Source: JBBSNV01 sp964458605 (lineage in GTDB: Bacteria; Pseudomonadota; Alphaproteobacteria; Reyranellales; JAQSWP01). From it: a DNA stretch of 64,000 bases. This document shows positions 16,158-25,055 of the stretch, piece by piece. Location of the stretch: positions 1 to 64,000 of the forward strand of contig CAYWLS010000003.1 in assembly GCA_964458605.1 (NCBI GenBank), written 5' to 3'. Under the pieces are notes generated by a model, which worked only from the letters and a program-made list of their open reading frames with translations, searched no databases and was not told where the DNA came from. Both the position numbers and the translations under genes were made by a program. Position 1 is the stretch's first letter. Every line of letters starts with the position of its first letter.

Positions 16158-17024
16158 TTAGCGGCCGGCCAGAATCTTCTCCGCCAGCACCAGGTCTTCG
16201 GGCTTGTCGACGTCGATGGGCGCTTCGGGCGCCTCCATCAGCACCGCCTTGCCGCGCACGCCGACGATGCGCGACAGCTCGGCCATGGCGCGGGCCAGGT
16301 CGAGCCGGCCGACCAGATACAGCAACAGTGGCCGGATGCCAATGGCGGCGATCAGGCGCCACGGCTTCTTGCGGTGCCGCTCCAGCGCGACCCAGAAATC
16401 GATCGCCCGCCGAGCATCGGCCGTCAGCAGGGCGAACAGGTTGCAGCCCGAATAGCGCTCGGGCCCGAGCCTGTAGAAGGTGCGCAAGGCGCCGGGATAG
16501 CGGGTCAGCACGTTGCTGGCCGGCGCCATGCCGACGGCGATGTCGCAGCCGCCGCCGCTACCGCCATCGCGGCCGATTCCGGGAGCGGCTCCGGGACCGG
16601 CTCCGGGACCGACACCGGCCGTAGCCTCGACGGCGTCGCGGCAGAACTGCCCGACCATGGCCGGCGTGAGCAACGCATGGTCGGCAGTGGTGACCAGGAG
16701 GGGCAGCTCGGCCGACAGCCGCTCGATGGCGGCCGACACGCTGCGCGCCGGCGAGGCCTCGGTGGGCAGGATCTCGATCTCGCCCAGGCTCACGGCGCGC
16801 TGCAGCCCGGGCAGGTCGGCGACGATGGCGGGCTCGTTGGTCTGCACCACGATGCGGCGCACCGTCGGGCTGGCGGCGAGCGCGTCCAGCACCCGCACCA
16901 GCATCGGCACGCCGCCCACCGGCGCCAGCGCCTTGTGCGGCACCTGCGCCGCCTGCGCCACCGGATCGGCCGGACCGCGGCTGCCGGCCAGCACCAGCGC
17001 GACGAAACGGCGAGGCTCGGCCAT
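16158..17024 (-). CDS. MobA-like NTP transferase
   Basis: 288-residue nucleotidyltransferase of the MobA-like NTP transferase type. It shows the loop LVLAGSRGPADPVAQAAQVP with PHKALAPVGGVPML, then TTADHALL in place of the usual metal-binding LxxD motif, and PIDVDKPEDLVLAE at the end. A Gly/Pro/Ala-rich low-complexity insert (about residues 130-153) is odd and may be a loop expansion. It sits 8 bases after the ceramide synthase candidate. A role in preparing an activated head group for the lipid pathway is plausible, but its substrate is unknown. Confidence 0.7.
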   Translation of the reverse strand: MAEPRRFVALVLAGSRGPADPVAQAAQVPHKALAPVGGVPMLVRVLDALAASPTVRRIVVQTNEPAIVADLPGLQRAVSLGEIEILPTEASPARSVSAAIERLSAELPLLVTTADHALLTPAMVGQFCRDAVEATAGVGPGAGPGAAPGIGRDGGSGGGCDIAVGMAPASNVLTRYPGALRTFYRLGPERYSGCNLFALLTADARRAIDFWVALERHRKKPWRLIAAIGIRPLLLYLVGRLDLARAMAELSRIVGVRGKAVLMEAPEAPIDVDKPEDLVLAEKILAGR

Positions 17025-17032
17025 GGCGCGGC

Positions 17033-18166
17033 TCAGAGCGCCTTCTCGTAAAGGCGATAGGTCTTGTAGGGCCGGCCGCCGACCTGCTCGATCATGCGCC
17101 GCACCACCTTGTTGTTGTCCAGGATCCAGCCCAGCTCGGCGTGTTCGATGCCGCGCTTGACGCCGTTGGCGCGCAGCTCGTCGATCACCATCATGGCCAG
17201 CGCCGCGCCCAGCGGGGTGTTGCGCAGGCTCATGCGCACGCCCATCAGCGGCACGCGTGCGCTCTTCAGGCCCCGGACCTTGAGCCGCCACAGCAGCCTG
17301 GCCCAGCCGAACGGCAGCAGCTTGCCGTTCAGGTCGGCGATCGCCTCGTTGACGTTGGGAATGGCCAGGATCATGCCGGTCGGCACGCCGTCCAGTTCGG
17401 CGAACCACACCAGGTCGGGCACCACCAGCGGCTTGAGCGTCTTGGCGGTCAGCGCGACCTCTTCCTCGGTCAGCGGCACGAAGCCCCAGTTGTCCTGCCA
17501 GGCGTCGTTGAAGATATCGAGCAGGGTGCGCACCTCCTGGTCGAACTTCTTCATGTTCACCTTGCGCAGCATGACGCGGCCGGCCGCGTAGCGCTCGACC
17601 AGCCGGCGGCCCAGCGTCGGCGGCGAGTTCGTGATGTCGTAGTCGTAGGCGATCACGGTCTTGATCGGGGCATAGCCGCAGGCCTCGACGCGCGGGGCGG
17701 TATAGGCCGGGTTGTAGCCCATCAGCAGCATCGAACGCTCGTCGAAGCCGGTGATCTGCACGCCGATCTCCTCGTTGATCGACAGGTTGAACGGGCCGGT
17801 GATGCGCGTCATGCCCTGGCCGCGCACCCAGTCCTCGGCCGCCTTGAACAGTGCGGCGAAGATCGCCGGATCGTCTTCCGCGTCGATCATGCCGAAATGG
17901 CCGGTCGCATCGTTGTAGCGCTGCAGGTACATCCGGTCGACCTGCGCCGAGATGCGCCCGACCACGCGCCCGTCGCGCCGCGCCAGGAAGTAGCGGCCCT
18001 TGGCGTGCTGGAAATAGGGGTTCTTGTCGAAGCGCAGGGTCAAGCGGCGTTCGAACACCAGTTGCGGCACGAAGCCTTTATGACCCTTGTAGAGGCGGTT
18101 GGGCAGGGTGATGAATTCGTCGAGCGCGCGGCCGCCTTCCACGGCCTCGATGGTCAGCTCCCCCAT
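17033..18166 (-). CDS. GNAT-family acyltransferase, bacterial ceramide synthase candidate
   Basis: 377-residue protein with a GNAT fold, of the kind once annotated as a dATP pyrophosphohydrolase. The Caulobacter ceramide synthase (bCerS, CC_1154) belongs to this family. It would N-acylate the sphingoid base. Sequence marks are FITLPNRLYKGHKGFVPQL at the start, GMTRITGPFNLSINEEIGVQ, and the C-terminal block AELGWILDNNKVVRRMIEQV with the conserved KTYRLYEK end. It heads the operon that also holds a nucleotidyltransferase and a hypothetical gene. All the other ceramide genes lie 11-17 kb away in the same window, which supports the assignment. Confidence 0.72.
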   Translation of the reverse strand: MGELTIEAVEGGRALDEFITLPNRLYKGHKGFVPQLVFERRLTLRFDKNPYFQHAKGRYFLARRDGRVVGRISAQVDRMYLQRYNDATGHFGMIDAEDDPAIFAALFKAAEDWVRGQGMTRITGPFNLSINEEIGVQITGFDERSMLLMGYNPAYTAPRVEACGYAPIKTVIAYDYDITNSPPTLGRRLVERYAAGRVMLRKVNMKKFDQEVRTLLDIFNDAWQDNWGFVPLTEEEVALTAKTLKPLVVPDLVWFAELDGVPTGMILAIPNVNEAIADLNGKLLPFGWARLLWRLKVRGLKSARVPLMGVRMSLRNTPLGAALAMMVIDELRANGVKRGIEHAELGWILDNNKVVRRMIEQVGGRPYKTYRLYEKAL

Positions 18167-18315
18167 TCAGGTTTCCCCTTTTCATTCGCCGCGCGCAAGG
18201 CGCGGCCTGTTGGCCCCTGCCGTGGCAGATTGCCCTTTGCAACGCGAACGGACAACGCACAAAGGCGGGTTGTCGCGGGCTGGCGAGAACGGCCGGCGCA
18301 TGGCCGGCCGCGAGA

Positions 18316-19149
18316 TCAGGCGGGATGGCCGTTGCGCGGGGAGTCGTAGCCCAGATCGGCGCCCACCGCGTCGGCGCCGGCGATCGGCTGGCCCGGCTTC
18401 CAGCGCCGTCCGTCGCTGCCGGTGCGGATGCCGCCCGACAGTTCGGCGACCCAGGGATATTTCTCCGCCTCGCGCTCGTCGTAGCCCAGATTGAACACGG
18501 TCGCGCTCTTGGGCAGATCGCGCGCCTTCTCGTAGAAGGTGCCGAGCAGCCGGTCGCAGACGAAATTGGTGATGCCGTGATTGCCGTTCTCGTTGTGGAA
18601 ATGATGCAGCAGGTGCAGCCGCTTCATCTCCTGCATAGTCCTGGAACGGGGCCGGTAGTTGAGGTGCTGGGCGCTGTGCACGAACTCGTAGAAGCAGGTG
18701 GTGAGCAGCGCCGCCGCCATGCCGGCGCAGGCGCCGCCCGGCCCGCCTATGGCGTAGCCCAGCGGCAGGGTCACCAGCGCGATGGTCGGCAAGGTGGTGT
18801 AGAGCGCGCCGAACAGCACGCCCAGGTCGTGCGGATCCTGGTGATGGTCGAAATGGATGCGCTTCCACACCTTGGCGGTGAACGACGATTTGTAGAGATA
18901 GCGCCCGTGCAGCACCCAGCGATGCAGCGTGTACCATACCGCGGGATAGACCACGATCGCGGCGAGCGCAGCCAGCAGGCTGCGCAGCAGGCTGGCCGAC
19001 AGCACGCCGGCCAGCACGATGCCGATCGCGGCCAGCGCGAAATAGGCCGCCACGGCATAGTGCGAGACATAGGCCAGCACCAGATCGCGCATGGTCATGC
19101 GCGAAAGGTTGTATTGCCGACCTGCCCAGAAGCCGAAACGCGGCGCCAC
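18316..19149 (-). CDS. Sterol desaturase/fatty acid hydroxylase family protein
   Basis: 277-residue di-iron membrane protein with about four hydrophobic helices and the full histidine-box set: HRWVLH at residues 76-81, HFDHHQDPH at about 99-107, FVHSAQH in the middle and HLLHHFHNENGNHG late. It likely hydroxylates or desaturates a lipid chain, by location probably the acyl or long-chain base of the sphingolipid. A GTG start at 19149 is chosen because GGAGG lies seven bases upstream and the conserved N-terminal RFGFWAGRQYNLSRM is then retained; starting at the later ATG (19098) would lose it. Its promoter region contains the shared 18-base motif (19322-19339). Confidence 0.8.
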   Translation of the reverse strand: MAPRFGFWAGRQYNLSRMTMRDLVLAYVSHYAVAAYFALAAIGIVLAGVLSASLLRSLLAALAAIVVYPAVWYTLHRWVLHGRYLYKSSFTAKVWKRIHFDHHQDPHDLGVLFGALYTTLPTIALVTLPLGYAIGGPGGACAGMAAALLTTCFYEFVHSAQHLNYRPRSRTMQEMKRLHLLHHFHNENGNHGITNFVCDRLLGTFYEKARDLPKSATVFNLGYDEREAEKYPWVAELSGGIRTGSDGRRWKPGQPIAGADAVGADLGYDSPRNGHPA

Positions 19150-19481
19150 TTGATCCTCCGGCTGGTTGCCGGCTCGACATTGCCCTGCCCGCTCGGGGCG
19201 GCAACGGAGCCCGATGCTCGCGCCAGGGCCATAGAATAAGCAGGACCCGGCGCGGCCGTTAAGCACGTGGCCAATGTAGGTCCGGCCACCTGTCGCCTTC
19301 AAGAGCTTAATGCGCTGATTTACCGTAATAATTTGTCATGTTTGGTGACAGCCGGCGGGCTTGGGCCAGGAGCCAAGGCCTTGAATCCGACAGCGGAATG
19401 TCCCCCGCCTGACACCTTCGCTCTTGCCGCCTCTCCCACTGCATGATAACGGAATGAAAGTTCATTCCGGGTAATTCAACC
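19150..19481. other. Divergent intergenic region of the hydroxylase and TetR genes
   Basis: This 332-base region has no supported gene. Its centre is AT-rich, unlike its surroundings, and carries the shared motif (19322-19339) and an inverted pair TGTCA/TGACA (19334-19350). It therefore probably holds the promoters and operators of both the hydroxylase (leftward) and the TetR-SDR pair (rightward). Confidence 0.6.
19322..19339 (+). promoter_or_regulatory. 18-base motif shared with the acp-spt promoter, copy 1
   Basis: ACCGTAATAATTTGTCAT on the plus strand matches the copy at 31309-31326 (minus strand) at 16 of 18 positions, including an identical last 12 bases. Both lie in AT-rich intergenic stretches in front of lipid-locus genes. 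Such a match inside GC-rich DNA is unlikely by chance and suggests a common regulator; the TetR protein encoded just downstream or PhoB are candidates. Confidence 0.5.
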
Positions 19482-20126
19482 ATGGCCCGCGCTACAAGCT
19501 CTATCCCCGCTCGCGACCCTGCCGATGCAGCCACCGTCGGCGACAAGCGCCAGGCGGTGCTGCGGGCGGCGCTGGCGCTGATGGTCGAGCGCGGCTTCCA
19601 CGGCACGGCCATGCCGCAGGTGGCGGCGCAGGCGCGGGTCGGCGTCGGCACCATCTATCGCTATTTCGCCGACAAGGACCGGCTGGGCAACGCGCTCTAT
19701 CGCGAAGGCAAGCAGGCGCTGGTCCGGGCGCTGTGGGGCGAGCCCCTGCCCGATGCCGGCTACGAGGCGCAGTTCAAGGAAGTGTGGCGGCGGCTGGCCG
19801 GCTTCGCGCGGGCTCAGCCGCTGATGCTGCGATTCCTCGAGCTGCACTACCACGCCAGCTATCTCGACGCCCAGAGCTTGGCGCTGGAGCGCAGTGCGCT
19901 GGAGCCGGCCAACGCCTATCTGCGCGCCGCCATCGACGCCGGCGCGGTGCGTGCGCTGCCGCCCGAGCTGCTGGGCGCGATGGTGTGGGCCATGCTGATC
20001 GCGGTTTGCGCCGAGCCCGACACGCTCGAGCAACCCGATCTGGTGGCTGCCGCCGGCGATTGCGCCTGGGCCGCGATCCGCCAGCCCGCCGCTGCCGATC
20101 CGATCACCGACAGGAGCAAGCCATGA
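19482..20126 (+). CDS. TetR/AcrR family transcriptional regulator
   Basis: 214 residues. The N-terminal DNA-binding domain (about residues 23-70) contains the helix-turn-helix TAMPQVAAQARVGVGTIYRYFADK, a good TetR match. The C-terminal ligand domain is variable. Its stop overlaps the ATG of the SDR gene by four bases, so the two are co-translated. The position, divergent from the lipid hydroxylase with an inverted repeat between them, suggests local control of the lipid locus. The ligand is unknown. Confidence 0.88.
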   Translation: MARATSSIPARDPADAATVGDKRQAVLRAALALMVERGFHGTAMPQVAAQARVGVGTIYRYFADKDRLGNALYREGKQALVRALWGEPLPDAGYEAQFKEVWRRLAGFARAQPLMLRFLELHYHASYLDAQSLALERSALEPANAYLRAAIDAGAVRALPPELLGAMVWAMLIAVCAEPDTLEQPDLVAAAGDCAWAAIRQPAAADPITDRSKP

Positions 20127-20920
20127 GTTCGTCCCGCAAGCTGGCGCTGGTGACCGGCGCATCCGGCGGCATCGGCGCGGCGCTGGCGCGCCAGCTCGCC
20201 GCGCGCGGCTACGACCTGGCGCTGGCGGCGCGCTCGACCGCCAAGCTCGAGACGCTGGCCCAGGAGCTGCACGCCAAGCACGGCATCGTCGCCCGCGCCT
20301 TCACCGCCGATCTCGGCCAGCCAGGCGCGGCGGCGCAACTGGTGCAGGCGCTGGACGCGGCCGGGCTCGAGGTCGAGGTGCTGGTCAACAATGCCGGGCT
20401 CGGCCTGGCCGGCAGGCTGGCCGACAACGACCCCGCCATCCTGCGCGAGATGACGATGGTCAATGTGGTGGCGCTGACCGAGCTGACCCGCGCGCTGCTG
20501 CCGGGCATGCTGGCGCGCGGCCATGGCCGCATCCTCAACCTGGCCTCGACCGCGGCGTTCCAGCCCGGCCCGCTGATGGCGGTGTACTACGCCAGCAAGG
20601 CCTATGTGCTCAGCCTGTCGGAGGCGCTGTGGAGCGAGCTCAAGGGCAGCGGCGTCAGCGCCACGGTGCTGTGCCCCGGCCCGGTGCCGACCGATTTCGC
20701 CGCCCGTGCCGGCACCGGCAAGCTGCGGCTGCACAGCATGCTGCAGACCCTGAGCGCCGAGCAGGTGGCGCGCATCGGGCTCCATGCCATGGAGCGCGGC
20801 CGGCGCGTGGCCGTGACGGGCTTCATGAACCGGCTGGGCGCGGCGATGGCGCCGCTGACGCCGCGCTGCCTCAGCCTGCCGATCGTCAAGTACATGCAGA
20901 GCGCGCGGGGGGCGGCTTAG
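20123..20920 (+). CDS. SDR family NAD(P)-dependent oxidoreductase (DltE-like)
   Basis: 265-residue classical short-chain dehydrogenase: TGASGGIG near the N-terminus, NNAGLG, an active-site Ser in LNLASTAAF, and YYASK. The LCPGPVPTDFAARAG segment resembles the 3-ketosphinganine-reductase/DltE-like group. It is translationally coupled to the TetR gene. In this setting it may act on a lipid intermediate such as a 3-keto group, but SDR specificity is not readable. It is convergent with the CDP-alcohol transferase operon, four bases away. Confidence 0.82.
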   Translation: MSSSRKLALVTGASGGIGAALARQLAARGYDLALAARSTAKLETLAQELHAKHGIVARAFTADLGQPGAAAQLVQALDAAGLEVEVLVNNAGLGLAGRLADNDPAILREMTMVNVVALTELTRALLPGMLARGHGRILNLASTAAFQPGPLMAVYYASKAYVLSLSEALWSELKGSGVSATVLCPGPVPTDFAARAGTGKLRLHSMLQTLSAEQVARIGLHAMERGRRVAVTGFMNRLGAAMAPLTPRCLSLPIVKYMQSARGAA

Positions 20921-20924
20921 CCCC

Positions 20925-22172
20925 CTAAGCCGGCTGCTCGCGGCGGCCGAGAATCCAGGTGACGCGGCCAGCGTGCCAGCCGACCGTGACGATCTGCCAG
21001 GCGACGATGAACCAGAACACTTCCGGCGCCACGCCCAGGATCAGGCCCAGGGTGAACAGCGGCAGGTTGATGTTGCGGCGGGAGATGAAGGTGCGCGCCA
21101 TCCCGTCGATCGGCGCGTGGGCATGCAGGCCGCGCCGGTAGCGCAGCTTGTAGACCATCAGCACCAGCCGGTCGGCGACGTAGAAGAAGATCATCACCAG
21201 CGCCGCCCGCACCAGCGGCGCGGCCAGCGCGGCGGCCAGCGGCGGCAGCACGCCCAGACCGCCGAGGCCGAAAGCCCAGCCCAGGTACCACAGCGGCGGG
21301 TGCACGATGTCGAGGCCGTGGTCCAACGCATTGCCCAGCTTCGAATCGGTGAAGGTCAGCCGCGCCAGCTTGCCGTCGACCGAATCCAGCACGCTCATGC
21401 CATAGGCGCAGGCCAGGCCCGCCACCCACCAGCCCATGGCGAACAGCGGCACCGCCGCCAGGGTCAGCACGATGCTGACCAGGGTCACCGTGTTGGGATG
21501 GACCCGGGCGCGCGCCAGCGGCCGCACCGCCGCCCAGACCAGCGGCGGGTAGACGTATTTGGTGAAGAAGTCGGTCGAGCCCTTATAAGTGGCCTTGAAC
21601 ATGAAGCGCTCGAGCGCGCGCCGTTCGGCCTCGCTGCCGACCAGGCGCAGCCAGAACGGCAGGTTGCGCCGTAGCACCGCGATATGGGCGGTGAAATCCT
21701 GCTGGCGGAACCGGCCGATGCCGCCCGCCAGCAGCGCCCGGGCCAATGCCGGCCAGTCCGGCACGCCGGCGGCCGCGCCATCCAGCGCGCCCGGCTCCAG
21801 CCGCAGCAGCACCGGCGCGTCATCCGTCTCCTGCTCGCGCGCCAGCCAATTGCCCGGCCGCCGCGCCAGCTCGCCATAGAGCCGGTGATCGGCCGCCACG
21901 TCGCCCGCCACCGAGAGCATCGGGCCGCCGCCGGCATCTTCGGCCATCGCCTGGGCCAGCCGCTCGCCGACGCCGCCGCGGCGACGCACGATCCTGACCT
22001 GAGCGGCCAGCGCGGCCGGCAGCGGCGCCTGGGCATCGGCCGGCAGATCGAGGATCACGTCGCCCGGGGCGATGCCGGCGCGCCGCGCGGCGCGGATATG
22101 GCGCTCGACCAGGCTGAGGCCGAACAGCATCAGGGCCGATTGCGGCGCGTGGCCGTCGATCCACAGCTTCAT
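20925..22172 (-). CDS. CDP-alcohol phosphatidyltransferase with nucleotidyltransferase-like N-terminus
   Basis: 415 residues. The C-terminal membrane domain carries the complete CDP-alcohol transferase signature, D-x2-DG-x2-AR-x8-G-x3-D-x3-D, at about 263-288 (DSVDGKLAR then GNALDHGLD). The N-terminal 190 residues resemble a degenerate sugar-nucleotidyltransferase fold (SLVERHIRAARRAGI, then SVAGD), as in fused inositol-phosphate cytidylyltransferase/transferase enzymes, but lack the catalytic loop. It is the last gene of an operon behind lptG. It probably transfers a phospho-alcohol to or from a CDP-activated lipid. Head group and acceptor are unknown; a sphingolipid product is the attractive inference. 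Confidence 0.8.
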   Translation of the reverse strand: MKLWIDGHAPQSALMLFGLSLVERHIRAARRAGIAPGDVILDLPADAQAPLPAALAAQVRIVRRRGGVGERLAQAMAEDAGGGPMLSVAGDVAADHRLYGELARRPGNWLAREQETDDAPVLLRLEPGALDGAAAGVPDWPALARALLAGGIGRFRQQDFTAHIAVLRRNLPFWLRLVGSEAERRALERFMFKATYKGSTDFFTKYVYPPLVWAAVRPLARARVHPNTVTLVSIVLTLAAVPLFAMGWWVAGLACAYGMSVLDSVDGKLARLTFTDSKLGNALDHGLDIVHPPLWYLGWAFGLGGLGVLPPLAAALAAPLVRAALVMIFFYVADRLVLMVYKLRYRRGLHAHAPIDGMARTFISRRNINLPLFTLGLILGVAPEVFWFIVAWQIVTVGWHAGRVTWILGRREQPA

Positions 22173-22203
22173 GCCGCGATCCTCGTGGCGGGGTTCATGG
22201 CGC

Positions 22204-23289
22204 TCACACGCTTTCCACACGCAGCAGCACGGAGGCGCCGATGCTGCCGAAGATCACCGCCGGCGCCCAGGCCGCCAGGACCGGCGCCAGCGATCCGGTC
22301 TCGCCCAGCGCCGTCGACAGGCCGTCGGCGACGAAGAACAGGAAGCCCAGCCCGATGCCGATCGCCATGCGCAGGCCGGTGCCGCCCGAGCGCAGGGTGA
22401 CGGCGGAGACCGGCGCCGCCAGCAGGATCATCAGCAGCGAGATCATCGGCAGGGCGAAGCGCTTCTGCAGCCAGGTGGCGTAGACATAGACCGGCCGGCT
22501 GCCGACGCCGGCCGTGGCGGTGAGCTGGCGCAGATCGGCCGAGGAGAACTGGTCGGGCGGCGTCGCCTGATTGGCGAAATCGGCCGGCCGCAGCCGCGTG
22601 TCCCACGGCGCGCTGTCGACGGTCGAGATGTCGCGCGTCTCGCCGACGATCTTCAGCACGTTGACGTTGAACAGGGTCCAGCGCCGGTCGGCGTACTGGG
22701 CGCGCTGCGCCAGGCGGCGCGCCGTCATGATGCCGCGGGCGTCGCGGTCGATGATCTCGACCTGGAACAGCAGCGAGCCGTCGCGCAGCACGTGGTCGGC
22801 GCGCACCAGCATGTCGCGGTCGCGGATCCACACCGCCTTGGACACCGGCAGCTGCGCTCCGCCCGGCCGCACCGGGTTGCTGTTTTCCTCGAACTGGGCC
22901 AGCGCGTGCAGCGAGCGCGGCGTGAGCTGGTCGACCACCAGGAAGTGTACCGATGCGATGACGATGCCGACCGGCAGGAAACCCAGCATGACGCGATAGA
23001 ACGACATGCCGGTCGATTTCAGCGCCATGATCTCGTTGTTCTGCGCCAGGCCGAGCAGGGTCAGCAGGGCCGAGATCAGCACCGAGAAGGGCAGCGCCAG
23101 ACCGACCGTGGCCGGCAGGCGGAAGATGATGTAGCGGATCAGCGGCCACAGCCCGCCGCCGAACTTCGACACGATGTCGTCGGCGTTGCTCAGCACGTCG
23201 AACAGTTGCACCAGCGCGACGAAGCCCAGCAGGATGAACAGGAAGCGGCGCAGGAACTGGCCGGTGATGTAGCGCGTGACCAGCGACAT
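22204..23289 (-). CDS. lptG: LptG-family lipid export permease
   Basis: 361-residue YjgP/YjgQ-family permease. There are N-terminal helices from about residue 12, a large periplasmic jellyroll part in the middle, and C-terminal helices, the usual LptG plan. LptG pairs with LptF above the ATPase LptB to push LPS toward the outer membrane. The ATG at 23289 overlaps the lptF stop by one base (TGATG); an adjacent in-frame GTG at 23292 is also possible. No lptA, B, C or D is seen nearby. Because the genes sit amid sphingolipid genes, this pair might move the sphingolipid; the ordinary LPS role is the alternative. Confidence 0.85.
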   Translation of the reverse strand: MSLVTRYITGQFLRRFLFILLGFVALVQLFDVLSNADDIVSKFGGGLWPLIRYIIFRLPATVGLALPFSVLISALLTLLGLAQNNEIMALKSTGMSFYRVMLGFLPVGIVIASVHFLVVDQLTPRSLHALAQFEENSNPVRPGGAQLPVSKAVWIRDRDMLVRADHVLRDGSLLFQVEIIDRDARGIMTARRLAQRAQYADRRWTLFNVNVLKIVGETRDISTVDSAPWDTRLRPADFANQATPPDQFSSADLRQLTATAGVGSRPVYVYATWLQKRFALPMISLLMILLAAPVSAVTLRSGGTGLRMAIGIGLGFLFFVADGLSTALGETGSLAPVLAAWAPAVIFGSIGASVLLRVESV

Positions 23290-24482
23290 CACTCAGCCGC
23301 CTCCGCGCGGCGCCGGCGCCACCACAGCAGGCCGGCCACGCGCTGGCGCAGCCCGTCGATCGAGCCGATCAGCATGGCCACCGGATTCTCGCGCGGCCGG
23401 GTCGAAACCGTCATGAACAGCCACACGCTGGCCCCGGCGAACACCAGGAACGGCAGCCACAGCCCGACGAAGGACGACATGCGGCCGATGCTGGCCAGCG
23501 ACTCGCCGAAATTCAGGATGTTGTTGTAGACCACCAGGGTCACCACGCCGACGGCGATGCCCAGATTGCGCTGGTTGCGCCGGGTCGCCAGGCCGAGCGG
23601 GATGCCCAGCAGCGGCAGCATCAGCATCGACAGCGTGCGCACGATGCGGCCCCAGAACTCGGCGCGCACGGCGAACTTGTTCGGCTTGACCGTGTCGGTG
23701 TTGCGCTGGTCCCACAGCTCGCCCATGGTCAGCTCGCGCTCGCCCTGGCGGTCGCGGAACGGATCGGGCAGCGCCACGTCGATCGGCATGTCGATGTCGT
23801 CGAAGGTCAGCACCGTAACCTGGCCGTCGGGCTTGATCTCGGTGCGCACGCCCTTGATCAGGTGCAGCACGATCTGCAGCTGGTCGGGCCGGCGCGAGGC
23901 GACGCCCGATTCGGCAGTCATCGCCAGGGTGGTGCCGTTGTCGTCCTTCTTGTAGACGAACACGCCGTTCAGCTTGCGCCCGCCATCGGCGATGTCGTCG
24001 ACCAGCACGGTGTAGCCGCCCAGCCCGGTGAAGAACGAGCCCTTCTCCAGCGACAGGTCCCAGGCCGAGTTGGTGGCGGCGTACATCAGCGCGCGATAGG
24101 CGTAGCGCGTATAGGGCTGCAGGTAGCCGTACAGCACGAACATGATGGCGCTGAGAAACACCGTCAGCACCATCAGCGGCCGCAGCAGCCGGCGCAGCGA
24201 GACGCCGACCGACTGCAGCGCGTCGATCTCGCTGTCGATCGACAGGCGCGTGGTGGCCAGCATGACGCCGATGAACAGCGCCGCCGGCAGGGCCAGGCCG
24301 AGATAATGCGGCACCAGGTTGCCCAGCATGCGCAGCACCAGGAAGATCGGGCCGCCCTGGCTGACCAGGATCTCCATCAGCCGCACCATGCGCTCCATCA
24401 GCAGCGCCGCCAGCGCGATGCCGATGGTGGCCGCCAGCGGCGTCATGGTCTTTTCGATGACGTAGCGGTCGATGCGGGTCAT
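23289..24482 (-). CDS. lptF: LptF-family lipid export permease
   Basis: 397-residue partner of LptG. It starts MTRIDRYVIEKTMTP with the first helix right after. The LptF-like sequence SEIDALQSVGVSLRRLLRPL lies before the periplasmic domain, and C-terminal helices follow LSMLMLPLLGIPLGLATRR. Longer upstream in-frame readings overlap the HIT gene and were dropped. It is coupled to lptG by a TGATG overlap and sits 46 bases after the HIT-domain gene, in an operon reading metallophosphoesterase, HIT, lptF, lptG, CDP-alcohol transferase. Confidence 0.88.
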   Translation of the reverse strand: MTRIDRYVIEKTMTPLAATIGIALAALLMERMVRLMEILVSQGGPIFLVLRMLGNLVPHYLGLALPAALFIGVMLATTRLSIDSEIDALQSVGVSLRRLLRPLMVLTVFLSAIMFVLYGYLQPYTRYAYRALMYAATNSAWDLSLEKGSFFTGLGGYTVLVDDIADGGRKLNGVFVYKKDDNGTTLAMTAESGVASRRPDQLQIVLHLIKGVRTEIKPDGQVTVLTFDDIDMPIDVALPDPFRDRQGERELTMGELWDQRNTDTVKPNKFAVRAEFWGRIVRTLSMLMLPLLGIPLGLATRRNQRNLGIAVGVVTLVVYNNILNFGESLASIGRMSSFVGLWLPFLVFAGASVWLFMTVSTRPRENPVAMLIGSIDGLRQRVAGLLWWRRRRAEAAE

Positions 24483-24528
24483 GGTGCGGTGGCGGAGTCG
24501 ATGGCGCGGCGGCTGGCGGCGGGCCGGC

Positions 24529-24981
24529 TCAGGCGAAATGCGGCCGCAGATGCGCCGCCAGCCGGCCCAGCGCGGCCTGATCGAGTTCCGGGAACTTGCC
24601 CAGGTTGGGCACCGCCGGCCAGCCGGCATCGGGGAACTCCAGCCCGTCGAACCGGCGCGGCGTGGAATAGCGCGGCAGGACGTGGAAATGCACGTCCGGG
24701 TCGACCATCATCAGGCAGAGATAGTTGATCTTGTCGTAATCCACGGCCGCCTTCAGCCCGCGCTCGAGGCGGGCGCACATCGCCTGCATTTCGGCAAACC
24801 CCTGCGCGCTGACCTGGCCCAGCGCCTTGACCGGCTCGCGGCAAGCCAGCACCAGCGCCCCGAAAGTCGCCTGCTGCGGCCGCAGCAGCAGCACCCAACG
24901 CGACGATTGCGCCAGCAGCGTGGCGGGATAGCCGAATTTCCGCATGGTCTCGTTGCCCGGATCGCCCATTGCCTCGCTCAT
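24529..24981 (-). CDS. HIT family nucleotide-binding hydrolase
   Basis: 150 residues with the histidine-triad core DPDVHFHVLPRYS near residues 93-105 and an N-terminal RWVLLLRPQQATFGALVLAC strand pair typical of HIT proteins. These enzymes hydrolyse or transfer nucleoside monophosphates from dinucleotides or adenylated compounds. The ATG at 24981 has an AAGAGG ribosome site; an ATG nine codons upstream is in frame without one. Its place before lptF in an operon suggests a link to nucleotide-activated lipid or head-group intermediates, but this is only context. Confidence 0.8.
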   Translation of the reverse strand: MSEAMGDPGNETMRKFGYPATLLAQSSRWVLLLRPQQATFGALVLACREPVKALGQVSAQGFAEMQAMCARLERGLKAAVDYDKINYLCLMMVDPDVHFHVLPRYSTPRRFDGLEFPDAGWPAVPNLGKFPELDQAALGRLAAHLRPHFA

Positions 24982-25055
24982 GCTCAAAGCCTCTTGCCGC
25001 GCCACCATAGGCCGATCCCGGCCTGGCCAGAACCCCCGCCCGTTTCACGAACTGC

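Noticed and set aside
19334..19350. PHO box in the hydroxylase/TetR gap
   Set aside because: Only a single CTGTCAC half-site and a facing TTGTCAT are found; the 11-base direct-repeat spacing is absent, so only the shared motif is reported.
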